NCBI GenBank assembly: GCA_033220425.1
Contig: CM065653.1
Span: forward strand, 1,860,001-1,924,000
Origin: Lepraria neglecta
Taxonomy: Eukaryota > Ascomycota > Lecanoromycetes > Lecanorales > Stereocaulaceae
DNA length: 64,000 nt
Direction of reading: 5' to 3'
Below the pieces are notes generated by a model that saw only the letters and a program-made list of their open reading frames with translations, ran no database searches and was not told the DNA's origin. Made by a program: the position numbers and the translations under genes. Below are positions 12,435 through 23,307 of this stretch, one piece after another. Numbering within the stretch: position 1 is the stretch's first letter; each line of letters begins with the position of its first letter.

Positions 12435-15400
12435 ATGGTCTTCATCTCCATCTGCACAGCACTTTTCGACTATGTTCCTCAGGCCGACAATGAGCTTGCG
12501 ATACACGAAGGGGAGCTAATATACGTGCTCGAGAAGAGTACTGAGGATGACTGGTGGAAGGCAAAGAAGAGGGCGCCTAGCGAGGATGAGGAAGAGCCTG
12601 TCGGCTTGATTCCCTATAACTACGTTGAAGAGGTCAGTGTGGTTTCTTTGCGGGGGAATGTCACCGATAGCAAGCTGGGCTTCTCCTATTGCCGGAAGAC
12701 CTGGCCTACCATCCACCATGACGCTGACAAGTGCCTTGTTTAGGCACAACCTACCCACCATGCCAAAGCACTCTATGACTATAGCCGGCAGACAGACGAG
12801 GAGCTCTCCTTCTCGGAAGATGCGGTCCTCCAAGTCTACGATAACACGACAGACCCAGAATGGACCATGGTGGGTCTAGATGGCGAATTTGGCTTCGCGC
12901 CTGCGAACTACATCGAGATCACGGGTAAAGCCGAGCAGAAGTCCCCTCCGGCAGCATTGTCTCCACAGACCTCTGAACGAGAACCGGAGCCTGAACAGCC
13001 CTCAAGTTCGATTCGAGGCGCTCGTGGTGGACCGGCAGCTGCAATGGCAGGGATAATGCACCAGAACTCACCATCCACAGGCTCTGGACCACCTAATGTC
13101 AGCCTGCCACCTCGAAGACAGCAATTTACACCAGAAGACTCTGAAGAGGAGACTCCAGCGCCGTCACTACCTCAGCGGTCCCCTTCTCAACAGCTTTCCC
13201 CACCTCCTACACAGTACGCCTCACCCCGGACTCCCGCCTCTCCTGGAGTAGCCGCTTCGCCGCCATACAACCGTGCAGTATCTCGAAGTTATGACGAAGA
13301 TCAGCCGCAGGTCAACAGAGGTGGTTTTCATCTTTACAACGTCAGTGAGGTGGTGTCTGCTATGGGCAAAAACAAAAAGCTGCCGACCACACTTGGTCTC
13401 AACTTAGCGACTGGAGTCATCATGATCGCTCCTGAAAAGTCTCGCGATGGGCCACAACAAGAGTGGTCAGCCGAAAAACTTACGCATTACTCGATCGAAG
13501 GCAAGCATGTCTTCATGGAGCTAGTAAGACCGAGCAAGAGCATTGACTTCCATGCTGGCGCCAAGGATACGGCACATGAGATTGTGGCAGCGCTTGGTGA
13601 AATAGCAGGCGCCTCCAGGGGCGAAGGTCTACGAGAAGTGTATGCAGCAGCCTCTGGTGGAGGTGGACAAAAGAAGGGCAAGATACTATATGACTTCATG
13701 GCTCAAGGTGACGACGAAGTAACGGTCGCCGCTGAGGACGAAGTCATTGTTATCGACGACTCGAAGAGCGATGAATGGTGGATGGTGAAGCGGCTCAAGA
13801 ACGGAAAGGAAGGAGTAGTACCCAGCAGCTATGTCGAGATAACAGGAATCCTGCCTCCGCCTCGATCCAGCTCGGGCCTTGACGCCGCCAAATCTATAGT
13901 AGAGCAAAACAGGAAAGAAGAAGAGAGGCTGGCGAGGGAGGCTGCAAAAGGCTCAAAGGGACAGAGTGGAGGAGAAACAAAGGGCTCCGAGGTAGGCCCA
14001 GGCTTGAACCTCCCCGCAAGGGGCAGTAGTATAGCTCGTGGGGACTATGGTAACCATACTTCACAGCGAAGCAAAAAGGACAGCAAGCACGGAAGGTCAT
14101 TCTCAGCTTCGAAGTCAAGTAAGTAAAGGAAACCCCCACTAGGAAGCTGCCTGCTCATCTTCCTGACAGAACCCGACATGTCAAAAACGAGAACTTGGAC
14201 AGACCGATCTGGATCTTTCAAGGTTGAAGCGGAATTCATCGGATTAAAGGATAACAAGATTCATTTACACAAGCTCAATGGGGTCAAGATTGCAGTTCCT
14301 GTGGTCAAGATGGCCATGGAAGACCTCGAATACGTTGAGAGGGTCACAGGTGTATCTTTGGACGACGACAAGCCTTTGGCAGAGATTCGACGTAGAAGTA
14401 CGCAGTCAGCAAAGGATGGCAAGAGACCACAGGCTGCTCAAGCACCAAAGTCAGGAGCAACGATTGAGCAGGTAAAACCACCCAAGCCTGAAGGTCCGGA
14501 GTATGACTGGTTTGATTTCTTCCTGAAAGCTGGAGTCAGCCCCTACCAATGCGAAAGATATGCGTTCAATTTCACTAAAGATTCAATGGACGAGAATGTG
14601 CTTGCGGATATCACGCCTGCTGTGCTGCGAACCCTGGGTCTCAAAGAAGGCGATATTTTACGAGTGAAAAAATATCTAGATACTAAATTTGGTCGCACAG
14701 GTATGTCGAGCTCGGTCATGGTCAACAAACCGGGTGGTGGTAATGCTGATGTGGATGAAGGTGTCTCATCTCCAGATAGTGCAAGTGGTGGGCTCTTTTC
14801 AGGACCTGGGGGCGCTCTAATGAATAATACTCGCAAAGGCCGCCCAGCACCCGCAGTGCAAAGCAATGACGTTGTTGATGCCAACATGTTAAAACAGAAG
14901 GAAGGTGGTGAAGCTAAGGCCAAAGACCGAACGGAGACACCCTTGGCTCAAGCGCCAGCACCACCCAGGAAAGATACTCGAGGCTTCGACGATGATGCCT
15001 GGGATGTCAAGCCGTCAAAGCAGCCTGCGCAACAGCCTGCTCCCAAACCAGTAGAAGCGCCTCCGCCCGCTGCTAGTGCTGCCCCTCCTCAGCAGCCAAC
15101 CTTGACAGGTTCCTTGTTAGATCTTTCATTGTTGTCACCACCGCTTCAGCCAACGCCAGCACAAAACACATCTGTCCAGCAGCCTCAGCAAATGCAGAAC
15201 CAGCAGCCACCACAAGCTCCAGCGCAACAACCAATGCAGCAGCAACCGCAACAGCAACCCATGCAGCAGCAGCCTACTGGAGCCAATCCGTCATTCTTCT
15301 CGCAGCTCGGGCCACAGCCGACAGGCGCCCATTTCCAGCAGCAAAATCCCCAACAGTCTTTCGGAATTCAACAGCAGAATCAGCAGACCTACCAGAATCA

Positions 15401-16338
15401 AATGCAGCCACAACAAACTGCGCCTCCGCGACAACGGCCTCAAGCTCCGCAGCAAACCCAGTCCGGCGCATTGATGCCTCCGCCACCAGTTAGACCTCTG
15501 TCAGCACCGCAAACCCAACCACAGAATAGTAGCTTCGGTCCACCTCCATTGCAACCGCAGCTGACAGGGTATCAGCCACAGAGTCACCTTCAACAACAAA
15601 TTGCGCCGCCAGGTCAAAGCCTGAATGATCTGAATCAGCAAAGACTACAACAGCAGCAGCAGCATGGTCAGCAACAGCAGTTTGGGCAACCACAATTCGG
15701 CCAACAGCAAATGCAGCCTCAGCAGAAAGACTTTGGGCAGCAATTGCAACCACAGCCGACTGGGTTCGGACAGCAGCAGCCGGGTTTCAATCAATTCAGT
15801 AACGGTGTCCATCCTCAGCAGGCGGGCTTCGGGCAACAGTTCATGCCTTCGCAACAGCCAGGATTGCAAAATATACAGAACCCGTACATCAATGGTGCTC
15901 AAGCCGGAAGCCCTTTTGCAGATCCTCGAGGACAGCAGCAGACACCCGGTTTTCTACAGCCGCAAATCACAGGCTACCAACCCCAATTCCAGCCTTCGCT
16001 GCAGCCGCAGCAAACTGGTCTTAACTCCATCTTACCTCCAGCATTGCAGCCTCAACAGACTGGCGTCAATGGATTCTCGAGACCAGGCTTTGGTCAACCG
16101 CCCCCACCAATGCCTCCGATGCCGCCAATGCCCCAGCAGCCGCCCGCGCCGGCACCGTTGCAGCCCCAAAAGACTGGTCCTGCTCCTCCAGTCAGATTCG
16201 GAACCGCACCAAATAAGCTGGTACCTCAGAAGACGGGGCGTGCAAATCTATCGGCAGCCAGTAAGTACACAAGGTTTCAATTAGTGTTTTCATATGCTAA
16301 TCTTTGTCACAGCTCCTTCGAATCCCTTTGGCTTCTAG
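12435..16338 (+). CDS. SLA1: Actin cytoskeleton/endocytic adaptor Sla1
   Basis: Four exons, 12435-12632, 12744-14118, 14170-16260 and 16313-16338, encode 1229 residues. Domains in order: two tandem SH3 domains (about 5-125, ALFDYVPQADNELA and ALYDYSRQTDEELS), a Pro-rich linker, a PH-like region near 258-360, a third SH3 (about 375-435), the SHD1 domain (about 525-590, which binds NPFxD cargo signals in yeast), and a SAM-like SHD2 (about 636-702). A very long Gln/Pro-rich tail follows, with eight LxxQxTG motifs, the target sequence of Ark1/Prk1 kinases. Splicing of the 52-bp last intron yields a C-terminal NPFGF, an EH-domain ligand. The adaptor couples cargo to Arp2/3 activation at endocytic patches. 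The intron inside SHD1 is phase 1, and its CTGACAG acceptor is confirmed by frame. Confidence 0.95.
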
Positions 16339-16861
16339 AGATCAGGTGTATTACCTCTTAATGCTTCTAGGCGGTTGGAAGGATGTGCATTGTTGGACTA
16401 ATGGAAGTGGTTGATGAAGCATTGTAAATAATATAAGCATTACATGTGTAATAAATAGCATTGTGAGAGGCATCACAATTTCTACAGCATTCGAAGTTGA
16501 GGAGTCTCCACAAATTATCAATCAAATTGAGAAAACTTTTACAGTGCGCTCCTTAACAGGCTGTCGTCGGCAAAATTGCCGGCAACATCTGCCGAGAATC
16601 TTCGCCACTGCTTGAACATGCTTACAACTTTGTTGGTAATGCACCACAAAGACCTCAATTCGTCCACAAATACAAAAATCTTGGGCTTTCACATACGCGA
16701 TATATCGCTGGTCAGCATTGGGTAAACCTACCGAAGCATTGGCACTCTCTCTTAATAATCGCATCTCCTACACGTCCCTTCTGTATTACTCTGCAAGCTT
16801 GAAGAAAAGTTTCCAGCATTCTCTGAACTTCCTATAAATCTCCTTCTCCTCCCATGGTCCC
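16339..16861. other. Intergenic stretch, SLA1 3' / pirin 5'
   Basis: AT-rich SLA1 3' flank with AATAAATA-like signals near 16450, then the CT-rich leader of the pirin gene from about 16760. Confidence 0.45.
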
Positions 16862-16865
16862 ATGA
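16854..16865 (+). promoter_or_regulatory. Minimal upstream ORF overlapping the pirin start codon
   Basis: An ATG at 16854 starts a three-codon frame (Met-Val-Pro-stop) whose TGA shares four bases (ATGA) with the first pirin ATG at 16862. Both upstream ATGs have C at position -3. The next in-frame ATG, at 17087, has A at -3. This layout would favour initiation at 17087. Confidence 0.5.
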
Positions 16866-17995
16866 AGCTACTCCTCTCATCTTTCATCATCTGTACAGCA
16901 GCAGTTTTATTCTACACCAACCCTTTCTCCTCTCAACTTACAAGCCTACTGCACCAAATCCAATTGACAAACCTCTTCCCAGCATCACACAACACCTTAA
17001 ACTCTCCAGCACCTAGGCCTACTACGTCCTTCTTCGGTCTCCCCCTCACACCACCTACCTTCTTCGCGCCCTCCAAACCAGCAAACATGAGCCTTCCGAG
17101 AGCCATACGCCAGGCCTTCCTCGCCGTCGAACAATCCGAAGGCGCAGGCGCCCGCGTCCGTCGCTCAATCGGCACCCCCAAACTCCGCAATTTCTCCCCC
17201 TTCCTAATGCTCGACCACTTCACCATCTCTCCCGGCGCCGGCTTCCCCGACCACCCCCACCGCGGCCAAGAAACTATCACATACCTCCTCAAAGGCGCTG
17301 TCGACCACGAGGATTTCGCAGGCAACAAGGGCACGATTGAGACGGGCGATCTGCAATTCATGACTGCGGGACGGGGCATTATGCATGCGGAGATGCCGAG
17401 GCAGAATAAGGATGGGAGTGCTAATGTGGGGATGCAGCTTTGGGTTGATTTGCCCGAGAAGTTGAAGGCTTGTGAGCCTAGGTATAGGGACTTGAGAGCT
17501 GCTGAGATTCCGGAGGTTAAGGTTGATGAGGGGAATGTTACTATTAAGATAATCTCGGGGCAGAGCCATGGGACGGATAGTGTGCAGGAGCTTGCGTATA
17601 CACCGGTTTGGATCTTTGATGTCACGATTAAGCCTGGTGGGAAAGTCACACAGCCATTACCTGTTGGATGGAACGCTTTCGCCTACACTCTCAAAGGCTC
17701 GATTGCGTTTGGAGTTGGGAAGGATCAAACTACTGTCGGCCAATACCACAACGTTGTGTTCGAACAGAAGGGTGAATCCGTGAGCGCAGAGGTCGCGAAG
17801 GATGCGAAAGAAGACGGCCAGTTCCTACTTGTTGCTGGACTACCATTGGACCAGAAAGTCGTGCAGTATGGACCGTTTGTGCTGAATAGCCAGGAAGAGG
17901 TCTATCAAGCTATGCTCGACTACCATAGCCATTCGAATGGGTTCGAAAGGGCAAAGGGCTGGCAAAGTGAGATTGGGAAGAGTATGGTACACTAA
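16862..17995 (+). CDS. Pirin-family cupin protein with possible N-terminal anchor
   Basis: Single exon, 377 residues from the first ATG. Residues 1-20 form a hydrophobic segment (MKLLLSSFIICTAAVLFY) that could be a signal anchor, followed by a Pro/Ser-rich linker. Met76 (17087) begins the standard pirin start, MSLPRAIRQ. The core has the metal-binding histidines in FPDHPHRGQET and the His/Glu pair in GRGIMHAEMP, matching the iron ligands of human pirin. Pirins are nuclear or cytosolic metal-dependent redox or quercetinase-like proteins. From Met76 the protein is about 302 residues, close to other pirins, so the first 75 residues may belong to a separate membrane-directed isoform or not be translated. 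Confidence 0.88.
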   Translation: MKLLLSSFIICTAAVLFYTNPFSSQLTSLLHQIQLTNLFPASHNTLNSPAPRPTTSFFGLPLTPPTFFAPSKPANMSLPRAIRQAFLAVEQSEGAGARVRRSIGTPKLRNFSPFLMLDHFTISPGAGFPDHPHRGQETITYLLKGAVDHEDFAGNKGTIETGDLQFMTAGRGIMHAEMPRQNKDGSANVGMQLWVDLPEKLKACEPRYRDLRAAEIPEVKVDEGNVTIKIISGQSHGTDSVQELAYTPVWIFDVTIKPGGKVTQPLPVGWNAFAYTLKGSIAFGVGKDQTTVGQYHNVVFEQKGESVSAEVAKDAKEDGQFLLVAGLPLDQKVVQYGPFVLNSQEEVYQAMLDYHSHSNGFERAKGWQSEIGKSMVH

Positions 17996-18129
17996 GGGTT
18001 TGCACTTTAAGCCTATGATGGGATAATGGCGTAGAGGAAGTTCATAGATGGGTGGTGATACCAGGCTTTAGCTCATGATTCCGAATTGTATATAGAAAAT
18101 AGAGCAATCAATTAACTCCATTCACACTC

Positions 18130-18885
18130 TCAATGCACAAGCACAACAGGCTCCCCTCGCTCCCACCTATCTAAACTCTCCTTAATATTAATCCAATACC
18201 TCAACTTAACAGCCTCATTCTTCGCCCCCTCAATATCATCCCGTTGGAAACATCCCTCCAGTGTCTTCTCACTCTCAATAACATGTTCATCATTCTTCCT
18301 CTTCATCCCCTCCAGATCCACCTCTTCCTGCGCAGCTTCAATATTCTCCCGCACCTCCAATACCTCCATTAAAAGCTCTGGATCTTCCACTTTCAGCCGC
18401 TCATCTTCTGCTACGTCTATACCTCGTAGGCTGAGGAGGTACTGCGCTCGCTTCAATGGGTCCTGCAGGGTATTGTATGCTTCGTTTATCAAGGCGGAGG
18501 TTCCTTCCGCTTTTGCTTTGTCGCGGCCAGAGTGACGATCTGGGTGGGCGCGTGCTTGGAGTTGGAGGAACTCCTTCCGGAGAGCTTTTGTGTCTATGAC
18601 GAAGCCTCCACGTGGTGGAGGACCCGTTGGTAGGGTTGCGGGAAAGAGGTCGTAGAAGATGGGAGTTTCGGGCTCTTGTACTGGGGACGGTGCGGAAGCT
18701 GTGGCCGTGGTAGCATGTCTTCGTTGTGTGGCAGAAAAGTGGCGTAGCGGTCTTGAGGGATATTGAGTAAGTCGTGGGAATGGTAGGTGGTGGATATGAC
18801 GTTGAGTTGAGGATGTGAAGGATATGTAGCGTTGGAAGGCGGAGAAGAAACGGCCGCTGTTGCGGGATAGAGGAGCCATTGCCAT
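18130..18885 (-). CDS. JAC1: Mitochondrial J-protein co-chaperone for Fe-S assembly
   Basis: Single exon, 251 residues. The Arg/Ser-rich N-terminus (about 60 residues, RHIHHLPFPR, RPLRHFSATQRR) looks like a mitochondrial targeting peptide. The J-domain follows, with the HPD motif in ARAHPDRHSG and an ALINEAYNTLQDPLKRAQYLL helix IV. The C-terminal HscB-type helical bundle (LLMEVLEVRENIEAAQ, then LRYWINIKESLDRWE) binds the Isu scaffold in this family. Jac1 delivers Isu-bound Fe-S clusters to the Hsp70 Ssq1. It is divergent from YOS9, with only 204 bp between the start codons. Confidence 0.94.
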   Translation of the reverse strand: MAMAPLSRNSGRFFSAFQRYISFTSSTQRHIHHLPFPRLTQYPSRPLRHFSATQRRHATTATASAPSPVQEPETPIFYDLFPATLPTGPPPRGGFVIDTKALRKEFLQLQARAHPDRHSGRDKAKAEGTSALINEAYNTLQDPLKRAQYLLSLRGIDVAEDERLKVEDPELLMEVLEVRENIEAAQEEVDLEGMKRKNDEHVIESEKTLEGCFQRDDIEGAKNEAVKLRYWINIKESLDRWERGEPVVLVH

Positions 18886-19089
18886 CGCGTCAAATGACTG
18901 TTCAACTTAAAGAGGTAGGGGATAGAGTCAGAATGTGTAAGTGAGTAGCAGGAAGAAGAAGTAACAGATGAAAGTATCACTGATTATCGCTAGCTTCGGT
19001 TTAGCCCCATCAAACAGATGTCAAACGGCTAGAGCCGTCGATGCCACCTTCAACTGTCAACATTCGATCGTTTGCAACTCCTTGACGGG

Positions 19090-20667
19090 ATGAAGCGCGA
19101 GTTGATATGGCTGGCAGCTGCCAGTACAGCATATGGAAGCCCCCATGTTTTTAGCGTCACTGACGACTTACTCGCGTACCCACAAGTAAGCTTTAATGCA
19201 CGAGACCAGCGTGTTTACTAATTAATGCTAGTACGAAGTCATATTCTCCGACACATTCATCTCAGACAAAGACGCCGAGTCGCGAATAGCACAGGCATCC
19301 TCTTTCTCCTCCAAACTCTCCTCAACAACCTCCACAGACACCCAAGATGCCTCCAACTCCCCCACCCCAGCCGCAGAGCTCTCCCAACGGCGGCAGCAAT
19401 CAGATTCCTCCTCCACCCCCAACGACAACGACACTCCCCCCGAATTCTACGAACACATGATTCTAGATGGCCGTCCCTACCTCTGCTCAATCCCACACGT
19501 CCCTCCCCCCTCCCAAAACACAACCACCCACGCCCAAGCCGCCGCCGAAGAAGCAGCTGAACTAACCCGCGCCACAGACCGCGGCTATGACCTCCTCAAA
19601 TCAATGTCTGGATCATGTCTCTACTTCATTTCTGGCTGGTGGTCCTACAGTTTCTGCTACAACACCCATGTCAAGCAATTCCACCAATTACCGCCAGGAA
19701 AAGGTACGCCTATTTTCCCGCCGGTAGAGGATCCAGCGACACCGAGTTATGTGCTGGGCAAATTCGGCGAGGTGAGGAATAAATTCGCTATTGATGGCAC
19801 GGGCGGGGATAAAGAGGCTGGCCTGCCGCCTGAGCATGGGGAGGAGGGAAAGACGACGGAGATTCAGGCGAAGGGAACGCCGTCGAGTAGGTATTTGAGT
19901 CAGAAATTGAGTGGAGGGACGACGTGCGATTTGACGGGTAGTCCGAGACGAGTGGAGATTCAGTTCCATTGTCATCCGCAGAGTGCCGATCGCATTGGGT
20001 GGATTAAGGAGGTTAGTACGTGCAGTTATCTTATGGTGGTGTATACGCCGAGGCTGTGTAATGATGTTGCATTTTTGCCGCCGAGGGAGGAGAGGGCAGA
20101 GGGGATTACGTGTCGCGAGATTGTGCCTGAGGGTGAGATTGCGGAGTGGGAGGCTAGGAAGGCGAGGGAGGCGGAGAGGAAACTTGTGGGTGGGAATAAG
20201 AATGTGGGTGGGAGCCCGGTTGTTGGTGGGATTGAGGTTGGGGGGATGAAGCTTGTTGGGAGGGAGGGGAAGCGGTTGGAGACGCCGCGGGATGTGCAGC
20301 CGGGGAGTCATAGGCATGGTGAGGATGGTGGGGAGGAGGGGGGAGTGCGGTTACGCTTGTTACGCAGGAGGGTAGGGAGAAGGGGGGGAAGATTAAGAGG
20401 TTGGGTGATAAGGAGTTGAAGAGGATGGGGTTGGATCCGGGGGTTGTGGAGGCGGCGAGGAGAGAATTGGAGGAGGTGGCTGATGGGAAGGGATGGAGGT
20501 TGGAGGTTTTTGAAATTGATGGGGGGAGGGAGTTGAGGGGGGTCGTTGATAATGAGGATGAAGAAGGTGGTGGGGGGGAGGGAGAGGGACATGATGGTGA
20601 TGGTAGCTATGAGGGTGATGGGGAGGACTATGAGGGGAGTCAGGAGGAGTATAAGGATGAATTGTAA
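19090..20667 (+). CDS. YOS9: ER lectin Yos9/OS-9 with C-terminal KDEL; apparent 1-nt frameshift
   Basis: Exon 1 is 19090-19185 and exon 2 starts at 19232; the 46-bp intron is phase 0. The protein starts with a signal peptide (KRELIWLAAASTAYG). Its MRH (mannose-6-phosphate receptor homology) domain spans DGRPYLCSIP, the tandem Trp in SGWWSYSFCYN, and a C-terminal part with CSYLMVVYTPRLC; the Trp pair, Arg, Glu and Tyr that bind trimmed N-glycans in this family are all visible. The second frame (about 20341-20667) codes a typical C-terminal segment ending in KDEL, the ER retrieval signal. The two frames meet at a run of six G at 20338-20343, where one extra G would restore continuity; no plausible intron bridges them. 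The product recognises misfolded glycoproteins for Hrd1-dependent ERAD. Confidence 0.85.
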
Positions 20668-20741
20668 GATACCTCAGCGTACGGCATGTATACTGATGAA
20701 TCCATTTTTGGTTGGTATGGATCGGAAGCGTATACCCGATT

Positions 20742-21975
20742 AGGTTTCTAATGTTTGGGTGTCGGGCGTCGTGGTAAATAAACCGGGTGGAAACCAGACT
20801 ATTTATGAACGCGTCTGAATTGACTTCGCTGAAATGAAGTTCAGCAGCTCCTCTCCGGTTGCTTCGCATCACGGAGAACTCCCTGATTAAGGTTTCTGAT
20901 ACTTGACTGTTGGACGTCTTGTGGGAAAACCGGACGGGATCTGGACATTGCTGAGCTGAAGTGAAATCCAGTCCGGTTGCTCTGTGTTGCAGAGAGTTGC
21001 CCGATTGAGGTTCGGGATCTTTGGGTGTTGAGCGCCGTGTGCACTCCGGACGAAGATTTACTGGTAAATATCGACTCCGGTTCAATATTGGAGTGAAGTG
21101 AAGCAAGCTCATTGTGGGAGGAGTAGTTCCTAATCGAGGTTTCTTTTGTATGACCGTTGGGCGTCGCGAGGATTCCGGCCGAAATCCGGATGTTCTTGGC
21201 TTGATTTTCGGATTGCCTGAAGACGTGAAGCTTCTGTCCGGCTGCTTTGCGTCGATGAGAATTACCTGACTGAGCTTTCTGATCTTGATTGTTGGGCGCC
21301 GTATGCATCCGCTCATGGCAAAATGGATGTTTTTGGTAATGGTTTTGATTGCTTGAAGTGAAGTGAAGCTGTTCGTTGGAAGGATGTGCCTAATTGAAGT
21401 TGTTGATGTTTGGATGTTGGGCGCCGTGGGAACTCCGGATGGTTTTTGAACGTTTTGGCAACGGATAGCGCCGGATTGATTGCTTGAAGTGAGGTAAAGG
21501 TGTATCGAGATGTGTCCAAAGGAGGTTTTCGATGTTGGACTGTTGGGCGCCGTAGAGAAAACGGGACGGTTTCTGAACGCTTCTTGAAGTGAAGTAAAGC
21601 TATCTTGAAGTATGACTGTTGGGCGCCGTATGAAAGTCCGGACGGTTTTTGGACGTTTTGGCAATGGCTAGTGCCGTTCCTTGTTAATTTTCTTGAAGTG
21701 AAGTAGGAGTAAAATCTATATCGGGTTGCTATCCCTTGGAAGGAAATGCCTAAGAGAGGTTTCTGATCTTTGGCGGTTGGGCGCCGCGTAGCTATCCGGA
21801 CGATAACTCGGACCAGTGCCGTTTTAGTTGACAGTGAAGTGAACTGAAGCTATATCAGAGAGGCATGCACAAAAGAGGTTTTCGATGTATAAATGTTGGA
21901 CGTCGTGTGTATTTCTGCCGGACTGTGTGGCAAGTATTAGCGTCCGGAATGGCACTCTTTGCTCTGATAAGTGAG
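20742..21975. repeat. Array of about ten degenerate ~125-bp tandem repeats
   Basis: Unit starts are visible at about 20742, 20890, 21008, 21137, 21273, 21398, 21523, 21610, 21757 and 21876, so spacing varies from 86 to 148 bp. Each unit opens near AGGTTTCTGATNTTTG and continues with GTTGGGCGCCGT; most then carry TCCGGACGG, TTGAAGTGAAGTGAAGC and CCGGTTGCTTTGCGT. Divergence is substantial. The minus strand stays open for over 400 codons across the array, but the same DNA word is read as APN in some units and RRPT in others, so this is not a conserved protein. The array lies just beyond the YOS9 stop codon and before the NSA2 3' end. Confidence 0.8.
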
Positions 21976-22240
21976 ATGTTACGAGTAACTGGCTTCACAT
22001 TCACCTCTCAGCGGACAAATAAAGGCGAATCTTCAGCGTCAAGCTTGATGATAGACATCGTAGTGGAGCAGACAATGCAGATGAGCAAGATATATAAGAT
22101 CATGGTCGTATAGCAAGTCATCGATATCCTTGAGCTCATTGGAACATCTATCTGGGTATCGTGATACTCTCCTCTATACATAACTTTGTCTCCAGCGCCA
22201 TACCATGCAAATGCTTCGCTCGTCTAACATCCCTATCGTA

Positions 22241-23307
22241 TCATACCAGCAACACCGCATTCAAGCAGCCGTCCATTTCTGGATTGTTGGTCTATAGTTG
22301 ATGCGCATTAGCGACTGCAATATGAATGTGCGGAGCTGACTTTTACTCACGACTTGTGCCCACCGTCCCCACACAACTTTCCCACCTGCTGTTACCATTC
22401 CTAGCTCGCTGACGTTGACTTCGATGATTGTGCCTTTCGTCAAGACACCGAGTTGGGTGTACATGGGATTTTGTGGGTTCTGAGGTCAAGTTAATGAGCT
22501 GGAATTTGGAAGATTCGTACAGAAGAGGAACGTACCTTCTTGACAGATATTATGGGTAATTGCACCGTGACCTTCAATTCTGGATGTGTGACATGTGCCT
22601 TCTTGTACCTTAAACCCATGGGTCGTATAAATCTCTCGTATTTGACAGGCCGCCGTGTGAAGTCAGGTCCAACTAGAAGCCCACTTGTCAGCGCCCTCTG
22701 GCGTTGAAGACAACTATTCTGAACGTACCAAACGTAGGCTTCGTAATCATCCTCTTCCATCCCTTCTTCGCTGTCTTCTTCCCGGTCTTGACGACCTTGA
22801 ACATCTCCTCTTCCGATATCCCCTTCACCTTCGGCAGAGGCACACTAAACTTCGCCGCCTGCAAAACTCATCAGCCAATCCCAACAAACCAGAGACCCAA
22901 ACGATATCGCACCTTTTCATTTCTCTTATTTTTGATCGCACTGGACAAGGCCTTCGCATTCGTAGGCTGACTCCTATCAAGCAAATACTGTGGTAATGGT
23001 GTAGAGCTCGGCTCGGAGGGACCGCTGGATTTGACATTCGATTCCTCCTTCTGCCGTATCTGCTTCTTCATCTGTATCTTCTCATGATGACGCTTCTTTT
23101 GATATCTACCATTCAATTAGCCCCTTCGCTCTTGTTATTGGCCTCGAGTGGACAGGCTTACAATTTCGCCCTCAAGCCTGTGAAGTGCTGGCTGTCTTTG
23201 CTGACTTTGTGGGACTCGCGCGCTGTGCGCTTTCGTGTGCGCTCTTCGTAATCGAGTCGTCGGCCATGCTGCTTTTGGAAGCGCTCAATGTATTCGTTTT
23301 GAGGCAT
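22241..23307 (-). CDS. NSA2: 60S ribosome biogenesis factor Nsa2
   Basis: Six exons (complement of 22241-22291, 22351-22479, 22536-22672, 22729-22858, 22913-23105, 23162-23307), all joined in frame, encode 261 residues, the same length as yeast Nsa2. The N-terminus [19 protein letters not shown], the basic helix [19 protein letters not shown], the PLPQYLLDR stretch, and the eS8-like C-terminal domain ([20 protein letters not shown], ending in NAVLLV) are near-invariant in this family. Nsa2 is a nucleolar/nuclear pre-60S assembly factor needed for 27S pre-rRNA processing. The introns are 54-59 bp, and five in a gene this short make it the most intron-dense in the window. Confidence in the exon borders is high because every join restores conserved sequence. 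Confidence 0.95.

Noticed and set aside
15664-16284. 206-codon second frame inside the Gln-rich tail of SLA1
   Set aside because: It is a composition effect of CAG-rich repeats; the Sla1 frame is continuous and carries the kinase motifs.
16933-17649. 238-codon minus-strand frame opposite the pirin gene
   Set aside because: It mirrors pirin coding sequence and has no independent protein features.
20319-20367. Intron to explain the YOS9 frame change
   Set aside because: A GTGAGG donor and an ACGCAG acceptor give a 49-bp candidate, but the join enters a frame with an immediate TAG; other donor/acceptor pairs are too short or remove conserved sequence.
20393-21664. 423-codon minus-strand open frame over the repeat array
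   Set aside because: Repeat units are read in different frames along it, its unit length is not a multiple of three, and it overlaps the coding end of YOS9 on the other strand.
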